The notes beneath the pieces were generated by a model. The model searched no databases. It was not told where the DNA came from and saw only the letters and a list, made by a program, of their open reading frames with translations. From contig CAWEAD010000005.1 of assembly GCA_963807225.1 (NCBI GenBank), forward strand, positions 62,001 to 126,000: a stretch of DNA of 64,000 nucleotides, given 5' to 3'. This document shows, in pieces, positions 1 through 8,960 of the stretch. The translations under genes and the position numbers were made by a program. The DNA is from JAGVGT01 sp963807225. Lineage in GTDB: Bacteria > Desulfobacterota > Desulfobulbia > Desulfobulbales > JAGXFP01. The first letter of the stretch is position 1, and each line of letters opens with the position of its first letter.

Positions 1-125
1 GGCGTCATGCTTCTATGCGGGTAAAGCGTTCCTCATGGGCTGCCGCAACAATCTCCCCGTCGCAGAGCAAGGCGGCGGCGGCATCATGATAGTATGCCGA
101 TATTCCCAGAATATTGCGCAGCCAT
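1..125 (-). pseudogene. carbamoyltransferase N-terminus, frame-broken, cut by window edge
   Basis: Reading the minus strand from position 118 gives RNILGISAYYHDAAAALLC, then GEIVAAAHEERFTRI. This is the highly conserved beginning of NodU/CmcH-type carbamoyltransferases (normally M-N-I-L-G-I-S-A-Y-Y-H-D ... E-E-R-F-T-R-I-K-H-D-A). The frame is broken twice. The only nearby ATG (125..123) is one base out of frame with this peptide, and after T-R-I the frame meets TGA (7..5), while the expected K-H-D-A is encoded at 12..1 one base away. Family members transfer carbamoyl groups from carbamoyl phosphate to small molecules or glycans. In other genomes the gene follows SxtJ and DUF5989 genes, exactly as here. 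Either the gene has decayed or this end of the sequence carries indel errors. Only the N-terminus is inside the window. Confidence 0.7.
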
Positions 126-299
126 GACCCCTACGGCCTGTCTGTCGTTTAGAACAAGCGTATAGATGAACGGCGCGATGGCCGTACCGCTGGTCAGCAC
201 GATCAGAACCCCGAACAGCAGCAGGGTCAAAATGATCGGCAACAGCCAGAATTTTTTCCTTTCCTTCAGGAAACCCCATAAATCCTTGAGAAAATCCAT
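84..299 (-). CDS. DUF5989 small membrane protein
   Basis: A 71-residue reading frame beginning MDFLKDLWGFLKERKKFWLL, followed by one hydrophobic helix (about residues 18-45), matches the DUF5989 family of about 50-residue one-helix proteins. The ATG is preceded by a GGGGG ribosome-binding sequence. Family members normally end soon after the segment APFIYTL. Here the frame runs on for about 20 residues into the start of the carbamoyltransferase, which fits a lost stop or an indel near position 140. These proteins sit between SxtJ and a carbamoyltransferase in many bacteria; their molecular role is unknown. The N-terminal identification is firm and the C-terminal extension is probably not native. 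Confidence 0.75.
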   Translation of the reverse strand: MDFLKDLWGFLKERKKFWLLPIILTLLLFGVLIVLTSGTAIAPFIYTLVLNDRQAVGVMAAQYSGNIGILS

Positions 300-315
300 T
301 GCAACCCCCTACAAG

Positions 316-710
316 CTAATAAGGATGTTCGATATCCTTTTTGGTCATGAGATGATTACGTTCCGTAAAAACACTCTCTTTGCCCTTTTTCCAAATCTTG
401 ATACGCATGGAGTCGGCCCCGCCGACTCGTCGCATCAATACCTACCGGTAACACCACTAGCCCAAAAACAAGGGTTAACAAGAGTTTGGACATCAACCGT
501 TCCGAGGCAGGGCGGAAAAACCGAACCAAACTCTGAGCCCAGAGGAGAAAACAGCGCCGGGGCACGTCATCACCAGCACGAGACAGAGGATGGCTGGCAA
601 GCATTAAATATTGTCTGCCGCCTAAAAAAACCAAGCAGCAGCAGAATAAGCACCATGGCTAAACCGGCGTCCCGAGCCTGATCTAAATTTATCTTTTTCG
701 GCATCTGCAT
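316..710 (-). pseudogene. SxtJ family membrane protein, several frameshifts
   Basis: The minus strand encodes an SxtJ-family protein in pieces from different frames. The start is MPKKINLDQARDAGLAMVLI and continues with a leucine-rich helix to G-F-F near 628. Next come RQYLMLAS, then ILCLVLVMTCPGAVFS, then LVRFFRPASERLMSKLLLTL with VFGLVVLPVG. The C-terminus is SMRIKIWKKGKESVF with ERNHLMTKKDIEHPY and a TAG at 318..316. Put together these give a normal protein of about 130 residues with conserved start, middle and end, but at least three or four single-base shifts separate the pieces. It lies directly upstream of DUF5989 and the carbamoyltransferase, the usual family order. Because three neighbouring genes are all disturbed, indel errors at a contig end are as likely as real decay. 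Confidence 0.75.
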
Positions 711-1235
711 TCCCCGTTAGGAAGTTGACTCGGGACAGGAGGAAAATTTCGCGCCCTGACCGTCAACGGTACCGGGAGCCATAGCGGGGTTTTAACGCGT
801 TTCACCCCGTGCGCCATCACCAATGGCGACCGCTTGCCCAAGCGCGGATAAAGTTGCATCGACATTGGACAGGCACGCCAAAAATTACCGACTGAGCGAA
901 ACGCCCAGTCGGTTCCATCTATTCCCGTCGCAGGAACTGCCTCCAGCCTGAACGGAATCGCCGATCAAGTACGCGAGCACCCACTGCATTGAAAGTCTCG
1001 CCTGATTGGCCAGGCAAGCATATATACACCAAGATTGGTAACTTGCAATATGGAATTTAGGTTTCTTTTTCGCAGGGAACGGGCTCGATAAGGCGATTTT
1101 CTGGCCACTCGACGTCAGACAGTTACCCCTCCCTGCAGTTCGCCGTGAGGTCTATTGTGGAATAAAATTCGGGTGTTATTATGAACAACAGCTGAGTGTT
1201 ACTTTATCCCGGCCGACAAGGAAAAGGAGACTCTC
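711..1235. other. intergenic stretch without a recognised gene
   Basis: About 525 bases between the divergently placed sxtJ remnant (minus) and the BamA/TamA-like gene (plus). It must hold promoters for both. I see no convincing coding frame, RNA gene or long hairpin. The last 40 bases contain an AAGGAGA ribosome-binding sequence in front of the next gene. Confidence 0.4.
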
Positions 1236-2483
1236 ATGATGTTCGGAAAAGTGATTCTGTTGGCCGTCGCTCTGCTGATCTTGCCCGGGCCCGCTTCGGC
1301 CCTGGTCAGGAACCCAGACCTGGGCGAGGTTACGGTCCAGATCAGCGGGGCCAAGAGAAGCAAGCCGGCACTGGTTGAATCCCTAGTCGACAAATGCCTG
1401 GAACGCGGGGGTTATCGCAGCTGGGAGGCCATCGATCCCGTCGGGCTGGGACAGTGCCTGAGCAATTCGCGGCTCTTCTCCAAGGTGGAGGTCGAGGTCA
1501 GCCAACCGGAGATCGCGGTCAAGGTTATCGAACGCTGGACCCTGATCCCCATCCCCAATGTTTATGCGAGCAACGGCAAGCGCTCTGTCGGGGCCTTCGT
1601 CTACGAATCGAACCTGCTCGGCTACGGCAAAATGGCGGGGGTCGGCGGCGCCATCTCGACCGAGGGCAATACCTTCTCCTTGATGTATATGGATCCCGCC
1701 GTACTCTTCACCGATTTTACTTTCAGGGCCTTCGGTTATCGATCATCGGCTGAACATGAGGCCTTTGATGGAACCACCACCCTCTATCTCTACGATAAAG
1801 TTGAGGAGGGGGTCGCGGTTTCTCCCGGCTACCGGATCACTCCAGATCTGAATATCTCGATCTCTCTGCAATATGCGGATAAGCGCTATTCTCCAGTCGA
1901 AATGTATGCCGCGCCCGAGGATTATCGGGCCTGGAGCGGAGGCGCCGGCCTCTCCTACTCCAACTCGGATTACAAACTCTTTTATAACGACGGCCTGTCG
2001 GCGCATCTCAACCTGTTGGAACAACTGGACCGCTCGGACCGGAACGGACGGATTTTCAGCGCCACCGCCAGAATCGAATGGGATCAAGCCATAACCGCCG
2101 ATCAGGCCCTGCAACTTGGTCTGCGGGGCGCTTATCAATCCGCGGCGCCGGTCGGCGACCTCGAGGACTACGGCCTGGGTAAGGGCTACCGAGGCATCCA
2201 GCCGGGAGGGCTCTGGACCAGCCGGATCGTTTCGGCCTCGGTTGATTACCAGGTGGCCCTGGCCCGGTGGCGGCATGGCACCATCACCTTGGCGCCGTTC
2301 GTGGATTACGGTATTTACGATTCCTACTTCGAGGATAACCGTGGCAGCTACCTGGCCTATGGGATCGGCTCCTACTACTTCATGAATTTCATCAATCTGC
2401 CGGGACTGGGTTTGACTGCCGGTTACAACGAAGAATTCATGGGGGGGTTCATTGCCTTCCAGTTTGGGATGGGATTCAACTAG
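1236..2483 (+). CDS. outer-membrane protein of the BamA/TamA (Omp85) superfamily
   Basis: A 415-residue protein with a Sec signal peptide (about residues 1-22, cleavage after A-S-A). A single POTRA-like unit follows (about 32-98, ending V-K-V-I-E-R-W) and then a region of alternating amphipathic strands typical of the bacterial surface antigen (D15) barrel, ending in aromatic-containing strands (FQFGMGFN). Omp85 proteins insert or translocate proteins at the outer membrane. BamA has five POTRA units and TamA three, so this is a short relative of unknown substrate. The ATG at 1236 follows AAGGAGACTCTC at good spacing. The next gene begins 10 bases downstream, so the two may be co-transcribed. 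Fold-level identification is confident; the specific role is not. Confidence 0.8.
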   Translation: MMFGKVILLAVALLILPGPASALVRNPDLGEVTVQISGAKRSKPALVESLVDKCLERGGYRSWEAIDPVGLGQCLSNSRLFSKVEVEVSQPEIAVKVIERWTLIPIPNVYASNGKRSVGAFVYESNLLGYGKMAGVGGAISTEGNTFSLMYMDPAVLFTDFTFRAFGYRSSAEHEAFDGTTTLYLYDKVEEGVAVSPGYRITPDLNISISLQYADKRYSPVEMYAAPEDYRAWSGGAGLSYSNSDYKLFYNDGLSAHLNLLEQLDRSDRNGRIFSATARIEWDQAITADQALQLGLRGAYQSAAPVGDLEDYGLGKGYRGIQPGGLWTSRIVSASVDYQVALARWRHGTITLAPFVDYGIYDSYFEDNRGSYLAYGIGSYYFMNFINLPGLGLTAGYNEEFMGGFIAFQFGMGFN

Positions 2484-2492
2484 TTTCTCGCC

Positions 2493-3465
2493 ATGAACCT
2501 GAAAGATATCGTTACGCAGAAGCTCCATCATGGCGATGGCTGTTTTATCAACCCCTTCAGCCGGCAACCGCATGGCCGATTGCGGGATGTCCTCAAGTGG
2601 AAGTTCCTGTCCCGGAACCATTTCCGATCTCAGTACAACCGGGAAGTGGTCACCCCGGTTTCCTTCAACTGGAAAGAAGTCAATGACTACCAGGGGTTGA
2701 GCGTCACTTTTCTCAACCATGCCAGTGTGCTTGATCAAGGATCGGCAGAGCTGCATCCTGGTTGATCCGGTGTTCAATGGCCTGTCCTTTTTGATCAAGG
2801 ATTTCTCCCCCCTGGCTCTCGATCTCGTTGAGATGCCCAAACCGGATCATGTCCTGATTACCCATGGCCATTATGACCATCTGGACCTCCCCAGCCTCAA
2901 AGCCCTGGCCAACACCCATCTCGTCACCCCCCTCGGCTATGACCGGATTATCGACAAACTGGCGCCCCGGCCGGTGACCAGGCTCGACTGGCTGGATGAG
3001 TACAGCAACGGCCAAACGACGATCACCCTGTTGCCCTGCCACCACTGGACCATGCGCAACCCGCTGGTCGGCCCCAATCGCTCCTTGTGGGGTTCATATC
3101 TGGTCCGGACCAGCGGCGGCCAGACCGTCTATATATCCGGCGATACCGCTTATTTTGACGGCTTCAAGGAAATCGGGGAAATGTACGACATCGACTTGGC
3201 CATCCTTAATGTCGGGGCCTACGAGCCGCGCTGGTTCATGAAAAGCGGCCACATGAACCCCGCCGAGGCGGTCCGGGCCTTCCGGGAGCTTGGGGCCAAT
3301 CACATGCTGGTTGTGCACTGGGGCACCTTCCGCCTTGGTGATGAGCCGGTATTCCTGCCACCGATACAGGTCAAGGAAGAACTGGCCAAGGCCGGCCTTT
3401 CCGAGCGGCTCATCGATCTGGCCCACGGTCAAACCGTTTTTTACGACCGGCTTGCGTTTCCTTGA
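2493..3465 (+). CDS. metallo-beta-lactamase-fold hydrolase (NAPE-PLD/UlaG-like), one frameshift
   Basis: The N-terminal part (from the ATG at 2493, DGCFINPFSRQ ... LSVTFLNHASVL) and the main part (IKDRQSCILVDPVFNGL onward, in the next frame) belong to one protein. Family members read continuously N-H-A-S-V-L-I. A single extra base near 2731-2735 separates the frames. The catalytic part shows the HxHxDH metal motif (THGHYDHLD), a later SGDTAYF and a C-terminal VVHWGTF histidine, as in zinc or iron hydrolases related to N-acyl-phosphatidylethanolamine phospholipase D and the RomA/UlaG group. The substrate is unknown and no signal peptide is seen. If the frameshift is real, the protein is broken; a start inside the second frame (ATG 2719) would lack the first strand of the fold. 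Confidence 0.75.
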
Positions 3466-3599
3466 AGGAGAACTTTGAGACTACCGCGCAAATGATATAT
3501 GATTCTTACAGTTGCATGAAAACCGGGACTGAAAACCCGGCGCTTCCGCCTGACCGGCTGATCGCCGGATCAAACCTACTTTGCCAGCAAGGGATATAG

Positions 3600-4559
3600 A
3601 TGAAAAAAATTCTGGCGGCGGATATCGGCGGCACCAACAGCCGTTTCGCCCATTTCCAAATTGACCGGGACGGTCCGCTGGAGCTGGTGGACAGCAAATG
3701 GCTATCAACCACCGAGGCCGACTCCTTTCCCCGGCTTCTAGAACAGCTAAGCTCAAGCGACTTCACCCTGCCGCTTGAGCAAGCCGACATGACGGTCATT
3801 GCCGTGGCCGGACCGGTGGAAGACGGGACCTACTGCGCCCCGCCATATATCTCCTGGGATATCAACCTGGCCGAGCAAGAAACCAAAAAGTCCTTGTCCC
3901 AGGCGGTTCTGATCAACGATTTTGTCGCCCAGGCTTACGCCTGCCGCTCGCCGGCGGGGAAGTCGGCCCGCCTGATCCTGGCTGGGGAAAGCGAAGCCGA
4001 CGGGTGCGTGGGCGTACTGGGTGCCGGCACCGCTCTCGGCAAGGCCAGCCTGGTGCAGGTTCCGGACCGGGGATTTCTGGCCCTGCCCTCCGAAGGCGGG
4101 CATGCCTGTTTTCCTTTTGTTTCCTCCCGGGAGTTTTCCTTCCAAGAGTTTTACCGGGAAAAAAGCGGCGAGCAACAGATAACCGGCAATCTGGTGGTCT
4201 CCGGTCGTGGTCTGCGATACCTCCACATGTTTCTCACCGGTGATGACCTGGAACCACGGGAAGTTTCCTCCCGGTTGACCCGGGAGTCGGAAACCCTGGC
4301 CTGGTTCGCAAGATTCTACGGCCGGGTTAGCCGGGATTATGCCCTGGAAGTCCTGGCCCTTGGCGGGCTGTACATTGCCGGCGGCGTGGCAGCCGCAAAT
4401 CCCGAGATCCTCACCAATACAAATTTTCGCGAAGAGTTTCTGGATTCACCGACCATGGGACATCTCCTGGCGAAGATTCCGGTATTCCTGATCGATGACC
4501 AGGACAGCGGACTATGGGGCGCGGCTTTTCATGCCCGGCAACTTCTGCAAAACAGCTGA
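3600..4559 (+). CDS. glk: glucokinase
   Basis: A 319-residue cytosolic kinase that phosphorylates glucose with ATP to glucose 6-phosphate. It has the phosphate-1 motif DIGGTNSRFA at residues 7-16, the conserved INDFVAQAY segment, the adenosine-side GAGTALGKA motif and a C-terminal glycine-rich LGGLYIAGGVAAANPE stretch. These match the bacterial glucokinase family (Pfam Glucokinase) rather than ROK repressors, since no DNA-binding domain is present, and the length is normal. The start ATG follows AAGGGATAT. It stands alone between the hydrolase and the ankyrin gene on the same strand, with about 130 bases upstream for its own promoter. Confidence 0.92.
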   Translation: MKKILAADIGGTNSRFAHFQIDRDGPLELVDSKWLSTTEADSFPRLLEQLSSSDFTLPLEQADMTVIAVAGPVEDGTYCAPPYISWDINLAEQETKKSLSQAVLINDFVAQAYACRSPAGKSARLILAGESEADGCVGVLGAGTALGKASLVQVPDRGFLALPSEGGHACFPFVSSREFSFQEFYREKSGEQQITGNLVVSGRGLRYLHMFLTGDDLEPREVSSRLTRESETLAWFARFYGRVSRDYALEVLALGGLYIAGGVAAANPEILTNTNFREEFLDSPTMGHLLAKIPVFLIDDQDSGLWGAAFHARQLLQNS

Positions 4560-4625
4560 AGATTTTCCATCAGAGACAGTTCTTTTCCCTTGGAAACCAA
4601 AGAGTCATGGAAGAGCTGCCGATTT

Positions 4626-5024
4626 ATGAATGAAGCCTGGCTGATTGCGATTAAATGCGGCGAGGTCCAAGTCGTCCTCGATTTGCTGGAAAGGGGTGCG
4701 GAAGTGAATGCCCGGGACCGATACGGCCAAACCGCCCTTATGCTGGCGGCGCATGCCGGTCACCGCGAGATTGTCGAAATCCTGATCAGCCAACGGGCCG
4801 ACTTGAACATTACCGCCAAATTCGGGCTTAGCGCGATTATGCTCGCAATCGTTGCAGGACATAGCGAAGTCGCGTTTCTTCTGGCCAGAGCCGGGGCCGA
4901 TCTGTCCTTGCGAGGACAAGGACCTCCGGGATTCTTCGACCGGACCGCCTATGATCTCGCCGTAGAACACGGCATGCCGGATTTGGCCGCGGAACTGAAG
5001 TCCATAAGTAAACGGGAGGATTAA
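4626..5024 (+). CDS. ankyrin-repeat protein
   Basis: About 132 residues with two clear ankyrin repeats (DRYGQTALMLAAHAGHREIV and the following FGLSAIMLAIVAGHSEVAFL) flanked by half-repeats. The frame extends back to an ATG at 4590, but the ATG at 4626 is preferred because GGAAGAG lies about ten bases before it and the repeat fold starts just after it. No signal peptide or membrane segment is visible, so it is probably cytosolic and mediates protein binding. It ends two bases before the aldo-keto reductase start, which implies co-expression with that gene. The binding partner is unknown. Confidence 0.82.
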   Translation: MNEAWLIAIKCGEVQVVLDLLERGAEVNARDRYGQTALMLAAHAGHREIVEILISQRADLNITAKFGLSAIMLAIVAGHSEVAFLLARAGADLSLRGQGPPGFFDRTAYDLAVEHGMPDLAAELKSISKRED

Positions 5025-5026
5025 AG

Positions 5027-6064
5027 ATGAAATATCGACTGCTGGGCCAAACCGGCCTTTACGTATCGGAGCTGTGCCTCGGGACCATGACCTACGGCAG
5101 TGCCGGCTTCTGGCAGGTGATGGGTGGGCTCGACCAGAAGGCGGTGAAAGCCCAGGTCAAATTTGCCTTTGAGCAGGGGGTCAACTTCATCGATACCGCC
5201 AATGTCTACTCGCTGGGCCAGTCGGAAGAATTGCTTGGTCAGGCTCTCAAGAAACTGGGTTTGCCGCGCGAAGAGCTGGTAATCGCCACCAAGGCCACCG
5301 GGGTAATGAATGATCTGCCCAACGGCCGGGGCCAATCGCGCTATCACCTGATGAACGAGGTGGAAGCCAGTTTGAAAAGGCTGCAGGTCGAGCATATCGA
5401 CCTTTACCAGTTACACGGACTCGATCCGCTTACCCCGATGGAAGAAACCCTGGAAACCCTCAACGATCTGGTCCGCTCCGGCAAGGTGCGCTATATCGGC
5501 CTGTGCAACCTGCCGGCCTGGCGGATCATGCAGGGGCTGGCCATCTCCGAGAAGCGGAACTGGGCTCGATTCGTCAGTGTCCAGGCCTACTACACCGTCG
5601 CGGGCCGCGATCTGGAACGGGAAATATTGCCGCTGCTCGAGGATCAGGGCCTGGGCCTGATGGTCTGGAGTCCCCTGGCCGGTGGTTTACTGACCGGCAA
5701 ATTCAGTCCGGAGGGCAAAGGACCGAAGGACAGCCGGCGCAGCAAGTTCGACTTTCCGGTGGTCGACAAGGAACGGGCCTTCCGCTGTGTCGAGGCCATG
5801 CGGCCCATGGCCAAGGAACGCGGCGTCTCCATCGCCCAAATCGCCCTGGCCTGGCTCTTGGCCCAGCCGCGGGTTTCCTCGGTGATCATCGGATCCAAGA
5901 CCATGGTACAGCTGAAGGACAACCTCGGCGCCACCAAGCTGGTCCTGACCCCAGCCGAACTGGAAACCCTGGACCAGGTCAGCCGTTTGCCGGAGGAATA
6001 TCCTGGCTGGATGCTGGAGCGGCAGATGCAGTACCGGGCCGAACCACCGGAACGGAAGAAATAA
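5027..6064 (+). CDS. aldo/keto reductase
   Basis: A 345-residue NADPH-dependent aldo/keto reductase of the (beta/alpha)8 fold. The catalytic tetrad is visible as D56, Y61, K89 and H130 (sequences FIDTANVYSLG, IATKA and LYQLHGLD). The cofactor-binding end reads VIIGSKTMVQL with N-rich follow-up, typical of the YhdN/YajO type. Such enzymes reduce aldehydes or ketones; the substrate cannot be read from sequence. The ATG follows GGGAGGATTAAAG and lies two bases after the stop of the ankyrin gene, so the two probably share a transcript. Nothing is missing. Confidence 0.88.
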   Translation: MKYRLLGQTGLYVSELCLGTMTYGSAGFWQVMGGLDQKAVKAQVKFAFEQGVNFIDTANVYSLGQSEELLGQALKKLGLPREELVIATKATGVMNDLPNGRGQSRYHLMNEVEASLKRLQVEHIDLYQLHGLDPLTPMEETLETLNDLVRSGKVRYIGLCNLPAWRIMQGLAISEKRNWARFVSVQAYYTVAGRDLEREILPLLEDQGLGLMVWSPLAGGLLTGKFSPEGKGPKDSRRSKFDFPVVDKERAFRCVEAMRPMAKERGVSIAQIALAWLLAQPRVSSVIIGSKTMVQLKDNLGATKLVLTPAELETLDQVSRLPEEYPGWMLERQMQYRAEPPERKK

Positions 6065-6462
6065 TAGACGGCCCGGAACTGTTCTTCGTTCTCGCTGCAT
6101 GCTGATCTGCTACACTATATTTTTCATTAAACTAGGTATTATCCCTACCAATTTATACGCTTAACCCCCAGTTGCATTATGCTTTGCTACCTGCCAGAAT
6201 TTATAATATCCTGAATATATCTAATTTTATCGGCTGCATGATCAGAGCGTAGCTATCAACTGTTAGATAATTAGATCTTACCGCTTATGCTCCTGACATG
6301 CTTTTTACCCGAGGAAGTTTGCGTACAACTTCTGACTACCTAGATCCAAGTGGCTCTTGAAATCTAAAAATGGTCATTACGGTTTCAGGATTTCGCCGAC
6401 ATCAGTCATTTATTTGCCGGTCCGGCTCTTAACCTTAAATTCGGGCTAATGAGGACGAAATC
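6065..6462. other. intergenic stretch without a recognised gene
   Basis: About 400 bases, distinctly more AT-rich than the flanking genes. I see no coding frame, RNA gene or terminator hairpin that I would defend. It must contain the promoter of the PilZ gene. Confidence 0.35.
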
Positions 6463-6831
6463 ATGGATGAGCGCAGAAAGCACCAGCGGTTCCAGCTCAG
6501 GGGAAATTGCCTGATTAGTCATGGAAAGTTGGTAGGGACCGTTATTGACCTGAGCCTGGGTGGTATGTCCTTTACCTGCTTGAGTTCCTATTCCGACGGA
6601 TGCAATAATTCTTCCTGTAACAATGTCGAAATATTCTGTACCGAAAACATGTTGAAAGTTCCTGGTCTGACCATGAATATTATCGAAACGGAAAAAATAC
6701 CCGGGGAATTCCTCCCAAATTTCTGGATCAGTAAATTCCGGGCTCGTTTCGACAATCTCCGGGAAGAACAGATCGCCTTGTTGGAAAACCTGATCGGCAC
6801 AGCCACCCAGCAAAACCTCTTAGGACCTTGA
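6463..6831 (+). CDS. PilZ domain protein (cyclic di-GMP binding type)
   Basis: A 122-residue single-domain protein. The two PilZ signature elements are present: an arginine cluster RRKHQR at residues 4-9 and DLSLGG at 29-34, both of which contact cyclic di-GMP in characterised PilZ proteins. No other domain, signal peptide or helix is visible, so it would act as a stand-alone receptor that passes the second-messenger state to a partner. It is flanked by intergenic stretches on both sides and appears monocistronic. A second PilZ protein lies at 36397-36789, but the two are only distantly similar. Confidence 0.85.
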   Translation: MDERRKHQRFQLRGNCLISHGKLVGTVIDLSLGGMSFTCLSSYSDGCNNSSCNNVEIFCTENMLKVPGLTMNIIETEKIPGEFLPNFWISKFRARFDNLREEQIALLENLIGTATQQNLLGP

Positions 6832-7108
6832 AAACGGAAGGCGCTTGTCGGAGCCGCTATCGACCAGGTCATGACCACTCCACTCTCCGCAGTAAATCCC
6901 ACCTTATTGGCAATTAGGCTTTTTTTGTTGCCCCCCCAACTCTATCCCGGGCAACAGCTACATGCCAACTGATTTACATTGACAGTAAAACTCGTCCTGG
7001 GCTAAGAAATTAGGCGTGGTATCGAGAACAGGCGATAGGAGGAAGGCACCAAAAATCGCTCCCTTCATTTCAATATTTCATCATCTTATACGGCAGGAGG
7101 AAAAGGGA

Positions 7109-7879
7109 ATGACGCGCGTAAGGAAACTGGTCTTAGTGGCTTTGCTGGTGGCGTTTTTCCAGCCGTCCTGGAGTCGGGCCGACGAGGTCCAGCTGAACCG
7201 CCAGGATGTAACGGTGATCAAGAAAAAACTGGTGGAAGTGGCGGCGGCAATAGGGCAGCCGCCGACCGGCTACGGCAAGGCCCAGGAATCGTACGACCTA
7301 CCGACTTCGGCCTACACCGGTGACAAAGGCGGCTATCAACCGATCTATGCCTCAGCCCAGTTCCGCTTCGACGGCGGAGCCGAGAAGATGGGTAAGAAGT
7401 CGCAGGAGGAGATCGAGGCCGAATACCGCAAGAAAATGCTGGAAGCCCAGGCCAGCGGCAACTATCAAGCCATGTCGCAGATCGCACAAGAGATGGTGCA
7501 GAAATCGAGTCAGGCCCAGATGGCAGCCGAGGAGGCCAAGCGCGATCCGGTGGAGATCTCCCTACGCTTCAACAACAACCCCGGGGCAACCATCGACCCC
7601 GACGCCGTGGTCTTCGAGAAGCCGGGGGTAATCGCCCTCAAGGCACCTTACAATAACGGCGACCAGCTCCAGGTCACGGTCTACTTCGATCCGGTCAAAC
7701 TCAAGGATACCCAGAGCCTCTCCCGAATCGACCTGAGCGACGACGATCAGCAAGGCTCGAAACAAAAGACCACGGTGCGCAACATCACCATCGAGATGAC
7801 TGGTCCGCCGGATGTGGTCGAACCGTGGAGCAAACAGATCGCCACCGCCAAGGTCCTGGCCCAGATCGACACGAAATAG
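7109..7879 (+). CDS. exported protein of unknown function
   Basis: About 256 residues starting MTRVRKLVLVALLVAF, with a Sec signal peptide ending near S-R-A. The ATG at 7109 is chosen over an upstream ATG (7016) because AGGAGGAAAAGGGA directly precedes it and because the signal peptide begins there. The mature part has an N-terminal helical segment, a charged helix-rich middle (KKSQEEIEAEYRKKMLEAQ onward) and a C-terminal beta-rich region ending in a set of short strands. I do not recognise the family. It sits alone and is followed by a strong terminator at 7906-7937. Periplasmic location is inferred from the signal peptide only. Confidence 0.7.
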   Translation: MTRVRKLVLVALLVAFFQPSWSRADEVQLNRQDVTVIKKKLVEVAAAIGQPPTGYGKAQESYDLPTSAYTGDKGGYQPIYASAQFRFDGGAEKMGKKSQEEIEAEYRKKMLEAQASGNYQAMSQIAQEMVQKSSQAQMAAEEAKRDPVEISLRFNNNPGATIDPDAVVFEKPGVIALKAPYNNGDQLQVTVYFDPVKLKDTQSLSRIDLSDDDQQGSKQKTTVRNITIEMTGPPDVVEPWSKQIATAKVLAQIDTK

Positions 7880-7905
7880 CCGGACAAAACTGACAAATTA
7901 AATGG

Positions 7906-7937
7906 GGCCGCCCTCTTTAAAGGGGGCGGCCTCATTT
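7906..7937 (+). terminator. rho-independent terminator
   Basis: GGCCGCCC and GGGCGGCC form an eight-base-pair stem around a CTTTAAAG-containing loop, followed by CTCATTTTT. It lies 27 bases after the stop of the exported protein gene. Confidence 0.85.
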
Positions 7938-8159
7938 TTCGCCGCCATGCCACATGGGCTTAACCGATCAATATCTTCTCTATCCGAGCTGAAGGGGGAT
8001 ATTCCCGGTCTTTGCTCGGTCCGAAACAAATCAACCCGACCGGCAGTCCCGAACAACGGCACGATGCGATTTTCCCGCCGCCGGCCTTGTTCCTCGCTGA
8101 TCTCCCTTCCCGCCTGGCCTCACTGCCAATCTCTCCAGGGCGATCGAAGATCCGACGAA

Positions 8160-8495
8160 TTACTTCTCGGCAACGGTAGCACTGTACGAATAGGAAACTA
8201 CCACGTCCCGATCATCAAAGCGGATCACCAGATCCCGGCTCCGGGCTGGGGCAAAAATACTGTAGTGGTAATGGCCATAGGTCCAGGTCTTCAGACCGTC
8301 TTCCAGGCCGGTGCGCCAAGGCGGTCCGAAAAGCTCTTTGATCTCGGCTCCGGTGGTCCGACCAATGACGATCCGCTCAACCGCGCTCTTGGGGAACGGC
8401 CGACCAACCGTGGCGCAGGAAAGCAGGGTCACCGCCACCAGGATAAGGAAAAGCGGGTGTGGGGTAAGCCCCGGTTTTCTTGATGACAGAATCAT
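8160..8495 (-). CDS. SmpA/BamE-like outer-membrane lipoprotein
   Basis: A 111-residue protein with an N-terminal signal and a lipobox (VTLLSC, Cys27). The mature part shows the BamE/SmpA pattern: a conserved I-x-x-G-x-T-x-x-E-I-x-x-x-F-G-x-P stretch (VIGRTTGAEIKELFGPPW), then W-T-Y and strand-forming residues up to the end. BamE stabilises the Bam outer-membrane assembly machine, but many small lipoproteins share this fold, so the partner is uncertain. The ATG is preceded by CGGAGGTTCTT. It is transcribed toward the exported-protein gene and stands alone. Confidence 0.8.
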   Translation of the reverse strand: MILSSRKPGLTPHPLFLILVAVTLLSCATVGRPFPKSAVERIVIGRTTGAEIKELFGPPWRTGLEDGLKTWTYGHYHYSIFAPARSRDLVIRFDDRDVVVSYSYSATVAEK

Positions 8496-8910
8496 AAGAA
8501 CCTCCGTTGTGAAAGTCGGTAAGCATGTAAATGGAACCTTTTAGCTCAGGTTACGCTTCCGGGCATTCGAGATGCAAGCCGCCGCCCAACCAGCCACGAT
8601 AGGCAAGCAGGTGCAGTAATACTGAGGGCTCAGCGAGGGCGTCTAGGGGATTTCGTGTAAACGTCCGGTCGGTCCGATTGGTATGAACACCCAGGAAAAA
8701 TTGCAAGTTGCTTTTGCTGTGTATGAGAAAGGAACATTCATCAAAAATAGGTAACTAAGACGAATTCCATGTATGCCCAGAGAGTCGAGAGGTAATGCAA
8801 ATGCAGCCCCGGAACATTTCCGCGGACAGAGGTCGGATGATCTGGGCCGGCCCATAGCAACCCAGAAATTATTTAGTCGGCAAAGTAATAATTGGAAGAC
8901 CTCTGACAAC
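8496..8910. other. intergenic stretch without a recognised gene
   Basis: About 415 bases between the BamE-like gene and the terminator of tRNA-Ser. Long frames run through it on both strands, but none has homology I recognise or a plausible ribosome-binding site. The promoter of the BamE-like gene should be near 8500-8560. Confidence 0.35.
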
Positions 8911-8945
8911 AAAAAAACCGCGTTCCCAAGAGGACGCGGTTTTTG
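8911..8945 (-). terminator. terminator downstream of tRNA-Ser
   Basis: On the minus strand AACCGCGTCC and a matching GAACGCGGTT form a stem followed by seven T residues. The hairpin has T-rich sequence on both sides and could work in both directions, but its position just after the minus-strand tRNA gene makes that its natural client. Confidence 0.85.
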
Positions 8946-8960
8946 GTGGGATTTATTGCT

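Noticed and set aside
1743..2840. 365-codon minus-strand frame across the BamA-like gene and hydrolase start
   Set aside because: Shadow of the plus-strand genes; no signal, motif or ribosome-binding site.
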